This document shows positions 16,315 to 28,800 of a DNA stretch of 64,000 nt, in pieces. Where the stretch lies: the NCBI GenBank assembly GCA_008363385.1, contig RHKY01000007.1:1-64000 (forward strand), in the 5' to 3' direction. The notes under the pieces are model-generated. The model was not told where the DNA came from, ran no database searches, and saw only the letters and a list, made by a program, of their open reading frames with translations. Made by a program: the position numbers and the translations under genes. This DNA comes from Acidobacteriota bacterium (GTDB lineage Bacteria; Acidobacteriota; Thermoanaerobaculia; UBA5066). How positions within the stretch are numbered: position 1 is the stretch's first letter; each line of letters starts with the position of its first letter.

Positions 16315-18318
16315 TCAGTCCTCGACGGGGAGCGTCTCCGAGACGAGGAAGCCGCCGACGACGGCGCGCACCTCGACCTCGTCGGTCTCGGTCAGCTCGC
16401 GGCCCTTTCCGCCGAAGCGGGTGAGGGACTTCTCGACCGTGCAGCGCACCTCGTCGCCGGAGAGTCCCTCGCAGGCGAGGAGAGTGAGCGGCTGGTCGAG
16501 GAGGAGGAGAGGCTGTCCCCCCCTCGACTTGACCCGGAGCGTGGCGAAGTGGCCCACCTTCTCGTCGCTGTCGAGGTCGTCCGAGAAGTCGAGCGCGATC
16601 ACGTAGGCGCTCCGCTCGACGAGGAGGACCGCCTTCTCGAGCTGGAAGCGGACCTGGTGCGGCCGCCTCGGCACCGAGGCGAGCGGGTCTGGCGGCACCG
16701 TGGGCGGCGGGACAGCCGTCGGGGGGGGCGCGGGCCGCGTCGGGGTCGGCGGGGGAACGGGCGGGACGGCCGTCGGCCAGGCGTGCGTGGCCGGCGGGGC
16801 CGGAAGCGCCGTCGGGAAGAGGTAAGGCCCGTGCGTCGGGGGCGGGGGCGGCGGGCTGGCCGGCGGCGGGGCGAACGTCGGCGGCTGCTGGGCGAACGCC
16901 GTCGTCGGCGGGCTCGTCGGCGGCGGCCGGCGCGCCAGGGAGGGGACCGACCAGGTGAGCGCGGTCGGCGAGGGGCTCACCTCGATGACGGTCACCTCCT
17001 CGAGGGGAGGCGGCGTCGGCGTCTCGACGGGAAGCGCCGTCGGAGACGGCGCCTCGGCGGGAGAGGCGGTCGCCGCCGGGGCGGGCGACGGGACGGCCGC
17101 GGCCGCCGCTGGAGTGGCTTCCGGCGGGGGACCTCCGCCCGCTTCCCGCCGAGCGAGCGAGATCCCGATCGCGAGCGCGAGGGTGACGGCGAGGCCCGCG
17201 AGGATGAGGACGACGGGGAGCGGGACCGCGGGACCGGCGCGCGAGGGGCGCGAGGGGCGCGAGGGCGCCGAGTCCGACCAGGTCGTCCGGGACGCGCCGG
17301 GGAGGGGGAGGGGGGACCTCCTCTCCTCGGCCGGCGGCGCGGGCGGGGCCGGCGGCGCCGGGCGGGGCGTCGCCCTCGTGGACCGGGCCCCGGTCGGCCC
17401 CGAGAGCGTCGGGGCGAGGAGGGTGGGAGGGAGGGACGGGGCCCCGGTGCGCGAGGCGACCCGCGTCGGCAGGTCGCCCCGCACCCGGCTCCCCGAGGGC
17501 GAGAGCGCCACGGCGAGCGCCTCGACGAACGCGGCGCAGGAGGGGAACCGGTCCTGGGGCCGCTTGGACAGGGCCCGCTCGAGGACCGCGTCGACGCCGG
17601 GCGAGAGGTCCGGCCGGACCGAGGACGGCGGCGGGAGCGGCTCGAAGAGCGTCTTCTGGAAGACGACCGGCGCCGAGGCCCTCTCGATCGGGAGACGGCC
17701 CGTCAGGAGGCGGAAGGAGAGGACCGCCAGGGCGTACTGGTCCGTGGCCGGGCCGACGTTCGACCCGTTGATCTGCTCGGGCGACATGTAGACGGGCGTC
17801 CCGAGGACGGCCCCCGTCTGCGTCAGCTGCGTCGTCTCCTCGAGGCTGCGGGCGAGGCCGAAGTCCGAGAGCTGCAGCGCCCCCGCGTCGTCGAAGAGGA
17901 CGTTCTGCGGCTTGACGTCCCGGTGGACGACCCCCCGGCCGTGCGCGTAGTCGAGGGCGGAGGCCAGCTCGGCGAGCCAGCCGAGCGACGTCGCGTCGGC
18001 GACTCCCGCCTGGACGCGGTCCGAGAGGGTTCCCCCCTCGAGGACCGGCATGACGACGAAGAGGACGCCCCGGTCGACGCCGACGTCGTAGATCGGGACG
18101 ACGTTCGGGTGGCGCAGCTGGGCCGCCAGGCGCGCCTCGCGCAGGAAGCGGGTGGTGAACTCCCCCGACTCGGCGAGGGGCCCGCGGACGACCTTGACCG
18201 CCACGCGGCGCCGGAGCAGCTCGTCGACGGCCTCGAAGACCTCGGCCATCCCCCCCGCGCCGAGCCGGCGCGTCAGGACGTAGCGCCCGAGCCTTTCGCC
18301 GGAGCCAGCTTCCATCAT
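16315..18318 (-). CDS. Transmembrane serine/threonine protein kinase (PknB-like)
   Basis: A 667-residue receptor-type kinase. The catalytic domain (about 10-275) has the G-loop LGAGGMAEVF, ATP-binding Lys in VAVKVV, HRDVKPQN catalytic loop, SDFGLA, and GTPVYMSPEQ activation-segment end. A basic/Pro-rich linker follows, then one TM helix (LPVVLILAGLAVTLALAIGI, about 370-390), a long Pro/Thr-rich stretch (400-545) and a 120-residue C-terminal domain with VRFQLEKAVLLVERSAYVIA and two Cys. That domain lacks the PASTA repeats of classical PknB, so its ligand is unknown. Two adjacent ATG codons begin the gene; a TACACT hexamer lies 30 bases upstream (18349-18354). Confidence 0.92.
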   Translation of the reverse strand: MMEAGSGERLGRYVLTRRLGAGGMAEVFEAVDELLRRRVAVKVVRGPLAESGEFTTRFLREARLAAQLRHPNVVPIYDVGVDRGVLFVVMPVLEGGTLSDRVQAGVADATSLGWLAELASALDYAHGRGVVHRDVKPQNVLFDDAGALQLSDFGLARSLEETTQLTQTGAVLGTPVYMSPEQINGSNVGPATDQYALAVLSFRLLTGRLPIERASAPVVFQKTLFEPLPPPSSVRPDLSPGVDAVLERALSKRPQDRFPSCAAFVEALAVALSPSGSRVRGDLPTRVASRTGAPSLPPTLLAPTLSGPTGARSTRATPRPAPPAPPAPPAEERRSPLPLPGASRTTWSDSAPSRPSRPSRAGPAVPLPVVLILAGLAVTLALAIGISLARREAGGGPPPEATPAAAAAVPSPAPAATASPAEAPSPTALPVETPTPPPLEEVTVIEVSPSPTALTWSVPSLARRPPPTSPPTTAFAQQPPTFAPPPASPPPPPPTHGPYLFPTALPAPPATHAWPTAVPPVPPPTPTRPAPPPTAVPPPTVPPDPLASVPRRPHQVRFQLEKAVLLVERSAYVIALDFSDDLDSDEKVGHFATLRVKSRGGQPLLLLDQPLTLLACEGLSGDEVRCTVEKSLTRFGGKGRELTETDEVEVRAVVGGFLVSETLPVED

Positions 18319-18376
18319 CGGATCCGGGCCTCCGGACCGGCGGGCTCCAGTGTAAGGCCGCGGGGCGGCCGCGGGC

Positions 18377-19381
18377 TCAGCGCTCGCGCGAGACGGTGCC
18401 GAGGAGGAAGCCCGCGAGCGTCTCGAAGAGGACGAGCCCCGCGAGCGAGGCGCGGTAGGCGGCGAACGAGGGGTCGAGGTAGACCTTCAGGAGGTACGCG
18501 CCCGTCGCCGCGCCGGCCAGGAGGCCGCGGAGCCCCGCGACGGGGCGGCTCCCGAGGTCGCGCGCCCCGCCCGCGAGGAGGACGACGGCCGTCAGCCCCA
18601 GCGCCAAAGGCGGGTACGCCGAGAGCACGAGGGTCTCGCGGGGCCAGGTCCCCGCCGCGACCTCTCCTGGCGCCAGGGCGGCCGCGAGCGGGAGAGCGAG
18701 CCAGGCCACGAGGAGGAGCGCCTTGGCCAGACCCGTGAGCCCCCGGGAGAACCGCCTGGCCGGGGGCGGGCGCTTCTTCCCCTTCGAGGCGCCCGCGGCG
18801 GCCTTGAGGTCGCGGGCCGCGCTTCCCGAGAGGCCCGTCCGGGCGGCGAGGGCCGAGGGGTCGACGAGGTCCGCGATCGACAGGCGCAGGAGGAAGAGCC
18901 CCCAGAACGCGAGCCGGAGCGGCACCTCGCGCCCGGTGGCCACCAGGAACGCGGCCGTCCCGAGGAGGCCGAGGCCCGCGGCCTCGAGGCCCCCGCGGAC
19001 GAGGAGGACCGCCCGCTCGGCGGCCCCGGCGCGGCGCACGCCCGAGAGGGCGCGGTGAAGGAGCCCCCCGGCCAGGACGAGGAGGAGGAGCCCCCCCGCG
19101 AAGGCGTCGTCGAGCGGCGAGGCGAGGGCCTGGGCGGCGGCGACCGGCGTGGCGAGGCCGAGGAGGAGGGCGAGCGCCCGGTGGACGCGGACCCGGATGT
19201 CGCCTCCGGAGGCGAGCGCCGCGTGCAGGAGAAAGACGGCCGACGAGGCGAGGACGGCCGCCCAGAACGGCCGGGCCTCGGCGGGGACCGGGACGGAGAG
19301 GGCCGAGAGCCGCTCCGAGACGCCCGTCCGCGAGAGGACGTGGAGGGCGAGCGCCCAGACGTGCTCGAGGAGCTCTCGCAA
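18377..19381 (-). CDS. Uncharacterised polytopic membrane protein
   Basis: A 334-residue protein with about eight predicted TM segments (for example FWAAVLASSAVFLLHAALA, AGGLLLLVLAGGLLHRAL and LVLSAYPPLALGLTAVVLLA). A basic cytoplasmic loop (GASKGKKRPPPARRFSR) lies near residues 195-215. I recognise no family. The TTG at 19381 is the only plausible start; there is no Shine-Dalgarno, but TAACCT ends eight bases upstream. It is followed 58 bases later by the kinase gene on the same strand and may be co-transcribed with it. Confidence 0.65.
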   Translation of the reverse strand: MRELLEHVWALALHVLSRTGVSERLSALSVPVPAEARPFWAAVLASSAVFLLHAALASGGDIRVRVHRALALLLGLATPVAAAQALASPLDDAFAGGLLLLVLAGGLLHRALSGVRRAGAAERAVLLVRGGLEAAGLGLLGTAAFLVATGREVPLRLAFWGLFLLRLSIADLVDPSALAARTGLSGSAARDLKAAAGASKGKKRPPPARRFSRGLTGLAKALLLVAWLALPLAAALAPGEVAAGTWPRETLVLSAYPPLALGLTAVVLLAGGARDLGSRPVAGLRGLLAGAATGAYLLKVYLDPSFAAYRASLAGLVLFETLAGFLLGTVSRER

Positions 19382-19389
19382 GCCGGGAG

Positions 19390-19395
19390 AGGTTA
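19390..19395 (-). promoter_or_regulatory. Possible -10 box (TAACCT) before a TTG start
   Basis: On the minus strand TAACCT comes directly after the terminator hairpin of the upstream gene and ends eight bases before the TTG at 19381. This fits a separate, nearly leaderless transcript for the membrane protein. Confidence 0.35.
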
Positions 19396-19426
19396 GCCGA
19401 CGGGCCCCGGGCGGGGGCCCGTCGGC
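19396..19426 (-). terminator. Strong 13-bp GC hairpin after the PCR..DTR-domain gene
   Basis: GCCGACGGGCCCC pairs perfectly with GGGGCCCGTCGGC around a 5-base loop. It begins 12 bases past the stop at 19439. No T tract is seen. Confidence 0.6.
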
Positions 19427-19438
19427 AGGATCCGGGGA

Positions 19439-20620
19439 TCAGATCTGGTCCAGCGTGACCTCGATGTTGCCGATGGTGATGCTGTGGGCCAGGTTGGCGA
19501 AGGTGAGATCCAGGCGGATGACGAGCGCCCCCGGCACGGCTCCGGGCGTGTCGTCCGTGACCGTGTAGCACGCCGCGGTCGTGCTGACCTGGTTGTCCGC
19601 GAGCGAGGTGATCTCCGTCCCGACGAGGTCGTCACCGACCGTGCGGATATTGGTGTTGTCGATGTAGGTCGTGGCGTTGGACGTCCTGTAGCAGATCTTC
19701 ACCGAGACGAGGCGTACGGCCGTCCCGTAGAGCTGTGTCGGGATGGGCAGCGGGATGTAGACGTTCGCCGTTCCGGCCGCGCTGCGGGTCATCACGATCT
19801 GGCCGTAGATGTCCGGGGTGATCGTCAGCTGCGCCGTGGTCGTCCGGGCGAGGCTGGGGCATCCGGAGAAGATCGTGCGGCCCTTCGTGCCCGTCGCCTT
19901 GAAGGATCCGCTCGAGAGGGTCTGGACGTCGTTCACGTCGTCCCACTGGAGCTGGTTGTCGACCGTGATGTTCCCGCTGGTGCCCGTGACCAGGATCCTC
20001 CCGGCGGTCCAGCCCGAGGCCTGCACCTTCTCGCTGGCGAGCTCGTTGATGGCCGCCTGGACGGTCGTGGCGGCGATGCTGCCGGCCGCCGTGTTGACGA
20101 TCTCCGAGGCCGGCGTGTCCCGGAAGTACCCGTTGACGTCGATGAGCAGGTGCGTCGAGGCCGGCGTGTACACCGTCATCTGGCTGTTGGCGTCGAGCAG
20201 GGGGACGATGACGGCGTTCGGGATGACGTCGTTGGCGGCGTAGTTCAGCGACGACACGAGCGGGTCGGGTTGGTTGGCCGAGGTCCCGGGCCAGATGGAA
20301 AGGAAGCCCGGAAGGCTGGGGAGGACGACCGTGACGTTCATCGAGACGGCGCGTGCGGTGGTCGGGACGCCGCAGCGGGCCTCGGTCATGTCGATCGTGC
20401 GGTACTCGCCGGCGCTGAGGAGCGGTGGTCCGTACCCGGCCGGGAAGCCGGCGTCGCGGGTGTCGACCAGGCGGCAGGGCGTGATCCCGACGAAGCTCAT
20501 GTACGGGGTGACGGCCGCCAGGGTCTCCTCCCTCGGGTCCGAGGCCTCGAGCCCGAGCGGGAGGCCGGCGACGATCAGGAGCAGGGTGGCGACGACGACG
20601 AACGACCGGCGAGATCTCAT
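19439..20620 (-). CDS. Secreted protein with N-terminal PCR..DTR domain
   Basis: A 393-residue exported protein. AGGAGG five bases before the ATG at 20620 fixes the start; an in-frame ATG 63 bases upstream is less likely. The signal peptide MRSRRSFVVVATLLLIVAGL ends near LGLEA. Residues about 40-160 form a domain with FVGITPCRLVDTR, ARAVSMNVTVV, SSLNYAANDVIPNAV and LLIDVNGYF. The same domain ends the giant protein at 22825-29733. The C-terminal half is Thr/Ser/Ile-rich beta structure with two pairs of spaced Cys, with no recognised family. Base use is less GC-biased than its neighbours. Probable surface or extracellular role. Confidence 0.8.
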   Translation of the reverse strand: MRSRRSFVVVATLLLIVAGLPLGLEASDPREETLAAVTPYMSFVGITPCRLVDTRDAGFPAGYGPPLLSAGEYRTIDMTEARCGVPTTARAVSMNVTVVLPSLPGFLSIWPGTSANQPDPLVSSLNYAANDVIPNAVIVPLLDANSQMTVYTPASTHLLIDVNGYFRDTPASEIVNTAAGSIAATTVQAAINELASEKVQASGWTAGRILVTGTSGNITVDNQLQWDDVNDVQTLSSGSFKATGTKGRTIFSGCPSLARTTTAQLTITPDIYGQIVMTRSAAGTANVYIPLPIPTQLYGTAVRLVSVKICYRTSNATTYIDNTNIRTVGDDLVGTEITSLADNQVSTTAACYTVTDDTPGAVPGALVIRLDLTFANLAHSITIGNIEVTLDQI

Positions 20621-20723
20621 GAATGCCTCCTCATGGGCAGTACAGTGGGGACGGATCCGAAGAGAGCCCTCTTTCGACGTCACGAACTCGGTATTTACAG
20701 CAATCCAGAGCGACGTTAGCGGG

Positions 20724-20729
20724 ATTCTA
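20724..20729 (-). promoter_or_regulatory. Possible -10 box (TAGAAT) in the divergent region
   Basis: TAGAATCCC on the minus strand, 104 bases before the ATG at 20620, in an AT-richer patch of the 176-bp gap between two divergent genes. The same TAGAATC string lies about 100 bases before the OmpA-family start at 49072. Confidence 0.35.
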
Positions 20730-20760
20730 ACCCTCCGTCCGGCGTTCGGGCGGGCCTTGA

Positions 20761-22725
<1,965 letters not shown>

Positions 22726-22734
22726 CGTGTTCTC

Positions 22735-22780
22735 GGGGGAACCCCGCCGCCCCGCCGGGCGGCTGGAAGCCGGTTCCCCC
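22735..22780. terminator. Nested GC hairpins between convergent parE and the giant surface-protein gene
   Basis: An outer 9-bp stem GGGGGAACC/GGTTCCCCC (22735-22743 with 22772-22780) encloses a 7-bp hairpin GCCGCCC/GGGCGGC (22746-22763). Both convergent transcripts run into it, so it may act in both directions. No T tract follows. Confidence 0.55.
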
Positions 22781-22824
22781 GAACCCCCTCCGACGCGATC
22801 CCGTCAGTCTATCCCCTCCCTCCC

Positions 22825-25800
22825 TCACTCGAACCAGCCGTTGACGTCCAGGATGACGTGGACGGAGCCGGTCTCCTGGTCGCACCGGATCGAGGCGGTG
22901 CCGCCGTCGCCGAGCCGGACGACGGCGTTGTTGGCCCGGGTCTGTCCGGCCTTGTAGTTCAGGGTGGAGACGAGCGGGAGCGGCGTCGCCGTCGGGCAGA
23001 CCCGGACGAATCCGGCCCCGGCGGGCTGCGTCACGGTGAGGTTGGTCGAGACGGCCTTGGCCGTCAGCGGCACCTGGCACCTCCCGGCGACGACGAAGGC
23101 CCTCTCGGTCCCCGTCTGGATCGCCGGCCCGCCCCACGGCCCGTCGGGGTCCCGGGTGTCCAGGACGCGGCACGGCATCAGCGTGTGGAAGCGGACCGGG
23201 CCCGTGGGGGACGTGACGGACGTGGTCGCCGTGGCCTGGCCGTTCCCGGCGACCGGGTCGGACGTCGTGGCGGACACCGTCGCCGTGTTCGAGACCGGGT
23301 CGGGGCCCGCGTAGCCCGAGGGGACGAGGAAGGTCGCGGCGACGGTCCGCGTCTGGCCGGCGGGGATCGTCCCGAGGGCGCAGGGGAAGGCCGTCGCGCA
23401 GTCGATCCCGTTCGAGACGAACGTCAGGCCTGCCGGGGTCGGGTCCGACAGGACGACGCCCGCCGCGTCGGAGGGGCCGGCGTTGGCGACTGTGAGCGTG
23501 TAGGCGAACTGCGACCCGCGGACGACGCTCGGGGGCCCGGCCTTCGTCACGGAGAGGTCGGCCGAGGGGACGAGCGAGTCGCTGTCCGTGGCCGAGTCGT
23601 TCGACGTGCTCGGGTCGAGGACGAGGCCGCCGCGGGTGGCGACGGTCGCGGTGTTGACGAGGCTCCCGGTGGCCGAGGGGGCGACGGTGGCCACGAGGGA
23701 GAGCGTGGCGCTCTGCGACGGCCCGAGCGAGAGGCCGGTCCAGGCCCCCGAGACCGGGTCGTAGCTCCCGGCCGACGGGGTGAAGACCGGCCCCACGAGC
23801 GAGGCGGGGAGCGCGTCGGTGAGGGTGACCTCCTTCACGGTGCTCGGCCCGGCGTTCGTGACGGCGATCGTGTAGGTCACGCCCGTCCCCGGCGTCTCGG
23901 TCGTGGCGCCGTCGGTCTTCGTCACCGAGAGGTTCGCCGAGGGCGTGACCGCCGTGCAGGTCGACGGCTCGAGGTTGGCCCAGTTCCGGGGCCGCACCTC
24001 GTAGGCGTGCGGCGTCCCGGGCACGACGCCGCCGTCGACGTAGCTCGTCGAGGAGGGGAGCTCCTGCATCAGGAGCTGCCCGTCCCGGTAGAGCGACGTC
24101 CGCCAGATACCGCTCTCGGCATCCGACGGCGACGACCAGCTGACGGTCGTCCTCGTCCCGTCCGAGACGGCCGTTGCCGTCGGGCATCCCGGGGGCGTGG
24201 CGTCGGCCAGGCAGGCCGTCGTCGTGAACCGGAGGTACCCGTCGACGTTCATGTGGAGGCCCAGCGTCGCGCCGTTCCAGGCGACGCCGAGCTGGCCGCC
24301 AGCCGCAGTCGAGTAGAGCTTCTGGCCCGCCACCAGCGTCCCGTCCGGCATCACCGCGTGCTCGGTCAGGCCCCACGGGTCGCCGCCGATCAGGACGACC
24401 CGGAACCGGTCGACGTCCCAGTAGAGGGCCGGGTTGTAGTCGTCGTAGACCCCGCCGCCCACGGCCACGGGCGAGAACTGCTTGACCCCCTGCAGGCTCA
24501 GGACGGTGAAGAAGACGTCTCCCCCCGGCGGGTCGGGGGTGGCGTACTCGTACCAGACGAGGCCCAGGTGCTGCCCGGTCCACAGGAGCTGCCAGCCCGC
24601 GGGGTCCAGGTTGGGCGTGAACGTGACCTGGATGGGCGGGACGGTGACCGTTCCGTCCGGGGCCAGGAAGGCGTACCAGAGCTCGCCCGCTTGCCCCCAG
24701 ACGAGGGCCCAGCCCGTGCCCGTCCAGGCGACCTGGGGCCCCGGCGCGATCGACTGGCTGACCGTCGCCGCCGTCACGGGCGACCCGACGGCGGTCCCGT
24801 CGGGCGCCACGCGCCGGAAGGTCAGGTTCTGGTTCCCCTGGAAGCAGGCGATCCCGTAGACCTCGCCGCTGAAGGCGAGGCCGACGAGCGGCCGCCCGCT
24901 GACGCCGGTCGCGAGGACCGTCTCGGGGATGACCGGGTTGCCGGAAGCGTCGAAGCGGGCGAAGACGAGGGCGTTCGTGAGGTCCTTGAAGGCGAGCGCG
25001 AAGGTGCTTCCGGCCGAGACCGCACCGGGCCGGGTCCGCGGGCCCCGGCCCGAGAGGACGACGTTCGAGGCGACCTGCGTCCCGGAGCCGTTCCAGAAGC
25101 TCCCCTTCACGAGGGTGGTCGTCCCGTTCGACTCGGCGAAGACCGCCCCGAAGCCCGAGCCGAGGGCGAGAGCGGTCGGGTAGTTCGTCCAGCCGGGGGC
25201 GTGGCCGGACGTGACGTCCGTGGGCCCGGCGACGACCGTCCCGGAAGCGTCGACGAGGAGGTCCCTCACCTCCGCGGCGCCGAAGCGGGTCTCCGGCCAG
25301 GAGAGGAGGAACCGGCTCCCGTCGGTGGCGGCGCGGGAACGCGCCGACTGCGAGCCGTCGTTGGGCGTCAGGACCGTCCGCGCCCCGATCCGGGCGAGCG
25401 AGGAGTCCGCCTCGTACCGGCACGTCTCGTAGACGTACGTCGAGTTGAGGTAGCAGGCCGTGAAGACGACGACGCCGCCCCCCGCCCTCGGGAAGAGGAC
25501 CGGCGTCTCGTCGTAGATCGGGTACTCGAACTCGGGCGGGAACTCCGGGTCGAAGTCGTGGCTCAGGCGGACCGCGGCCCCGGCCGGGAGGCCGTCGGTC
25601 CCGTACCGCCGGAGGTAGATCGCCTCGGCGTCCTCTGGCCCCGTGAACCCGTCGACCCAGCCGACGACCCACGAGCCGGACTCCCAGACAATCGAGGTCT
25701 GGGCCGGGTTGGCCCAGGCCCCCGAGGGGTTGGCGTCCTCCTTCACGAGCTGCGGGCTCCCGATCGGGACGCCCGCCGCGCTGACGCGCTGGAAGTAGAC

Positions 25801-28800
25801 CTGGCCCGAGAGCACGTCCTCTGGGACCGTGACCCAGACGACCCCGTACTCCGAGCCGTTCCAGGCTGCGGAGGCGCTCACCTCGTAGCCTGCGGTCGCC
25901 GCGACCGGGACCGGGCCGACGGTCAGGTCCCCGTCTTGGTCGAGGGCGAAGAAGTGGAGGTCGGAGGGCGGAGACGTCTCGGTCGCGACGAAGACGCCCC
26001 AGCCGGAGCCGTTCCACAGGAGCGGCGCCTCTCCCCCGAGGCCGACCCGAAAGCCCGTGTGGTCGAGGGGAATCACGACGTCCCCACGCAGCTTGGTGCC
26101 GTTGGCGTCGAGGAGGGCGAACCGGAAGGCGGAGTTGGCGCCGCCGTCGAGGGAGGAGAGCCCCTCGCGGAAGAGGAGGCCGTACGCCGAGCCGTTCCAC
26201 CGGAGCGTGTGGTTCCCCGTCCCCGTTCCGCTCGTCGTGACGCGGACCGGCGAGCCCTGGGGCGCTCCCGTGGCCGACGCGAGGCGCTGGAACCAGATCT
26301 CGGCCCGCTGGTCGTCGCGCGTGTCGCTCCAGGCGGCGGCCCAGTCGGTGCCGTTCCACGTCACGCTCGGGCCCGTGGCGTTCCCGTGGAAGGAGCCGAT
26401 GGTCGTCGGGCAGACCTTCGCGGCCGCGCTGGCGAAGGTCGTGGCGGCGGCCACGTTCGAGGGCGGCGACTCCGAGCCCGTCCGGAGGGTGACGACGCGG
26501 TAGAAGTAGCCGGTCCCCGCGTCGAGTCCGGTGTCGGCGTACGTCGTGACGTTCGCCCCGACGATCTCGATCGGCGTGAAGGAGGTCCCGTCCGTCGAGA
26601 TCTCCACGCGGAATCCCGTCTCGGACGTGTCCGGATCCGTCCACGTCAGCCGGATCGAGGACGACGAGAGCGGGGCCGCGACGAGACCCGCCGGCGGGGG
26701 AGGCCCCAGGACCGTCGTCGTCACCGTGGCCGAGTTGTTCGAGCCGTTCGGGTCGGCCTGGGGAGCCGTCGCGAACGCCCAGGCCTCGGCGGTCCCGACG
26801 AAGCCGAGGTTCGGCTTCACGTTCACGGTGACGCCGGCGCTGGCTCCGCCGGAGATCGTGCCGAGGTTGCAGGTGACGACGCCGGAGGAGTGGACGCACG
26901 TCGGCGACCCGGGCGTCGAGGAGAGGAACGTGAACCCGTCGGAGAGAGCCACGGTCAGGACGACCCCGTTTACGAGCATCGGGCCGGCGTCCGTGACCGT
27001 CGCGACGTACGTCAGCGTCGCCGACTGATTCACCGGGTCGGGGGAGTCGGTCAGCGCCACGGCGAGGTCGTCGGTCCCGTAGAGCGCCCAGAGCTCCTGC
27101 CCGTGCGTTCCGTCGTCGGCGTTGAAGAAGAGGAAGCCGTCGGCGACGAGCCCCTCCCACGGACTCCCGTGCCCCGGGCCGGGATTGGCGTCGACGACCC
27201 GGAACGTGCCGCCGGGCGTGACGTCGGTCTTCCAGAGCTCCTCGCCGGTCGTCCCGTCGTTGGCCGCGAAGTAGAGCGCCGAGCCGACGACGGCGACCGG
27301 GCGCGGGATCGACGAGGCGCTCCCGGGGGCGATGTCCCTCACCAGGAAAGTCCCCTCGGCGTTCCCGTCGCTCGTCCAGAGCTCCATCCCGCTCGCTCCG
27401 TCGGTGGCCCGGAAGAAGAGCCGGTCCCCGACCGCGACGAGCCCCGCCGGGGTCGAGTAGCACGACCCGGGGCAGATGTCCTTCACGAGGACGGTGCCGG
27501 CCGACGTCCCGTCGCTCTTCCAGAGCTCGCGGTCCGGGTTCCAGGCGGTGAAGAAGAGCGTCCCGTTCACGTCCGTCAGGAAGTCCGGCCACGAGGAGAG
27601 GCCGCCCGGGCGGATGTCCTTCACCATCCACGTCCCGCTCGTCTCGTCGCTCCTCCAGAGCTCTCCGCCGTTCGTCCCGTCGGACGCCCGGAAGTAGAGC
27701 CTCGCCCCGACGGCCGCGAGCGCAGACGGGTTCGACGAGCAGTACCCCGGGCAGATGTCGGCCACCTGGAAGGTCCCGCTGTCCGTTCCGTTGCTCCTCC
27801 AGAGCTCGCTCCCGCCGGTGCCCGTGGTCGCGGTGAAGTAGAGCGTCGACCCGACCGCGACGAGGTTCGAGATGTTGGGGCTGCAGCTCCCCGAGCAGAT
27901 GTCCTTGACCTGAACGGTCCCGGCACCCGTGCCGTCGCTCTTCCAGAGCTCGTTGCCGTTCGTCCCGTCGTTGGCAGTGAAGTAGAGCGTCGACCCGACC
28001 ACCGTCAGCCGGGACGGACCGGACCCGCAGCCTCCCGGGCAGAGGTCCTTCACCATCACCGTACCGCCGGGCGTCCCGTCCGACTTCCAGAGCTCCGTGC
28101 CGTTCGTCCCGTCGTACCCCGGGAAGTAGAGCGTCGAGCCGGCTTTCACGAGGCCGTCCGGGACCCCGGCTCCCCCCCCCGGCCCGAGATCCAGGACCAT
28201 CGAGGTCCCGCCCGGCGTCCCGTCGCTCTTCCAGAGCTCCCGGTTGGAGGTCCCGTCGCTGGCGACGAAGTAGAGGCTCCCGCCCAGCTCGACGAAGGAG
28301 GCGGGGAAGGAGGAAGGGCTCGAGAACTCGCGGACGACGACGGTGCCGGGCTCGGTCCCGTCGCTCTTCCAGAGCTCCCCGCTCGCCCAGGAGATCCGGA
28401 AGAAGAGTGTCCCGTTCCCGTCCGTGAGGAGCGACGGGCTGGAGCCGCACCCGCCCGGGCAGATGTCCCTGACGACGGCGGTCCCGGGGTCGGTCCCGTC
28501 GCTGCGGTACAGCTCGGTGCCGTACGTCCCCTCGCCGGCCGCGAAGTAGAGGGTCGTCCCGACGGCGACGAGGTTCGAGGGGTTGCTCCCGCAGTCGCCC
28601 GAGCAGAGGTCCTTCACGAGTACGGTGCCGCCGGAGGTGCCGTCGCTCTTCCAGAGCTCGTTCCCGGAGGTCCCGTCGTTTGCCTGGAAGAAGAGGGTCG
28701 AACCGACCGGCGTGAGCCGGGAGGGCGAGGAGCTGTTCGTCCCGGACCAGATGTCCTTCAACTCGAACGTCCCGCCGGGGGTGCCGTCGCTCTTCCAGAG

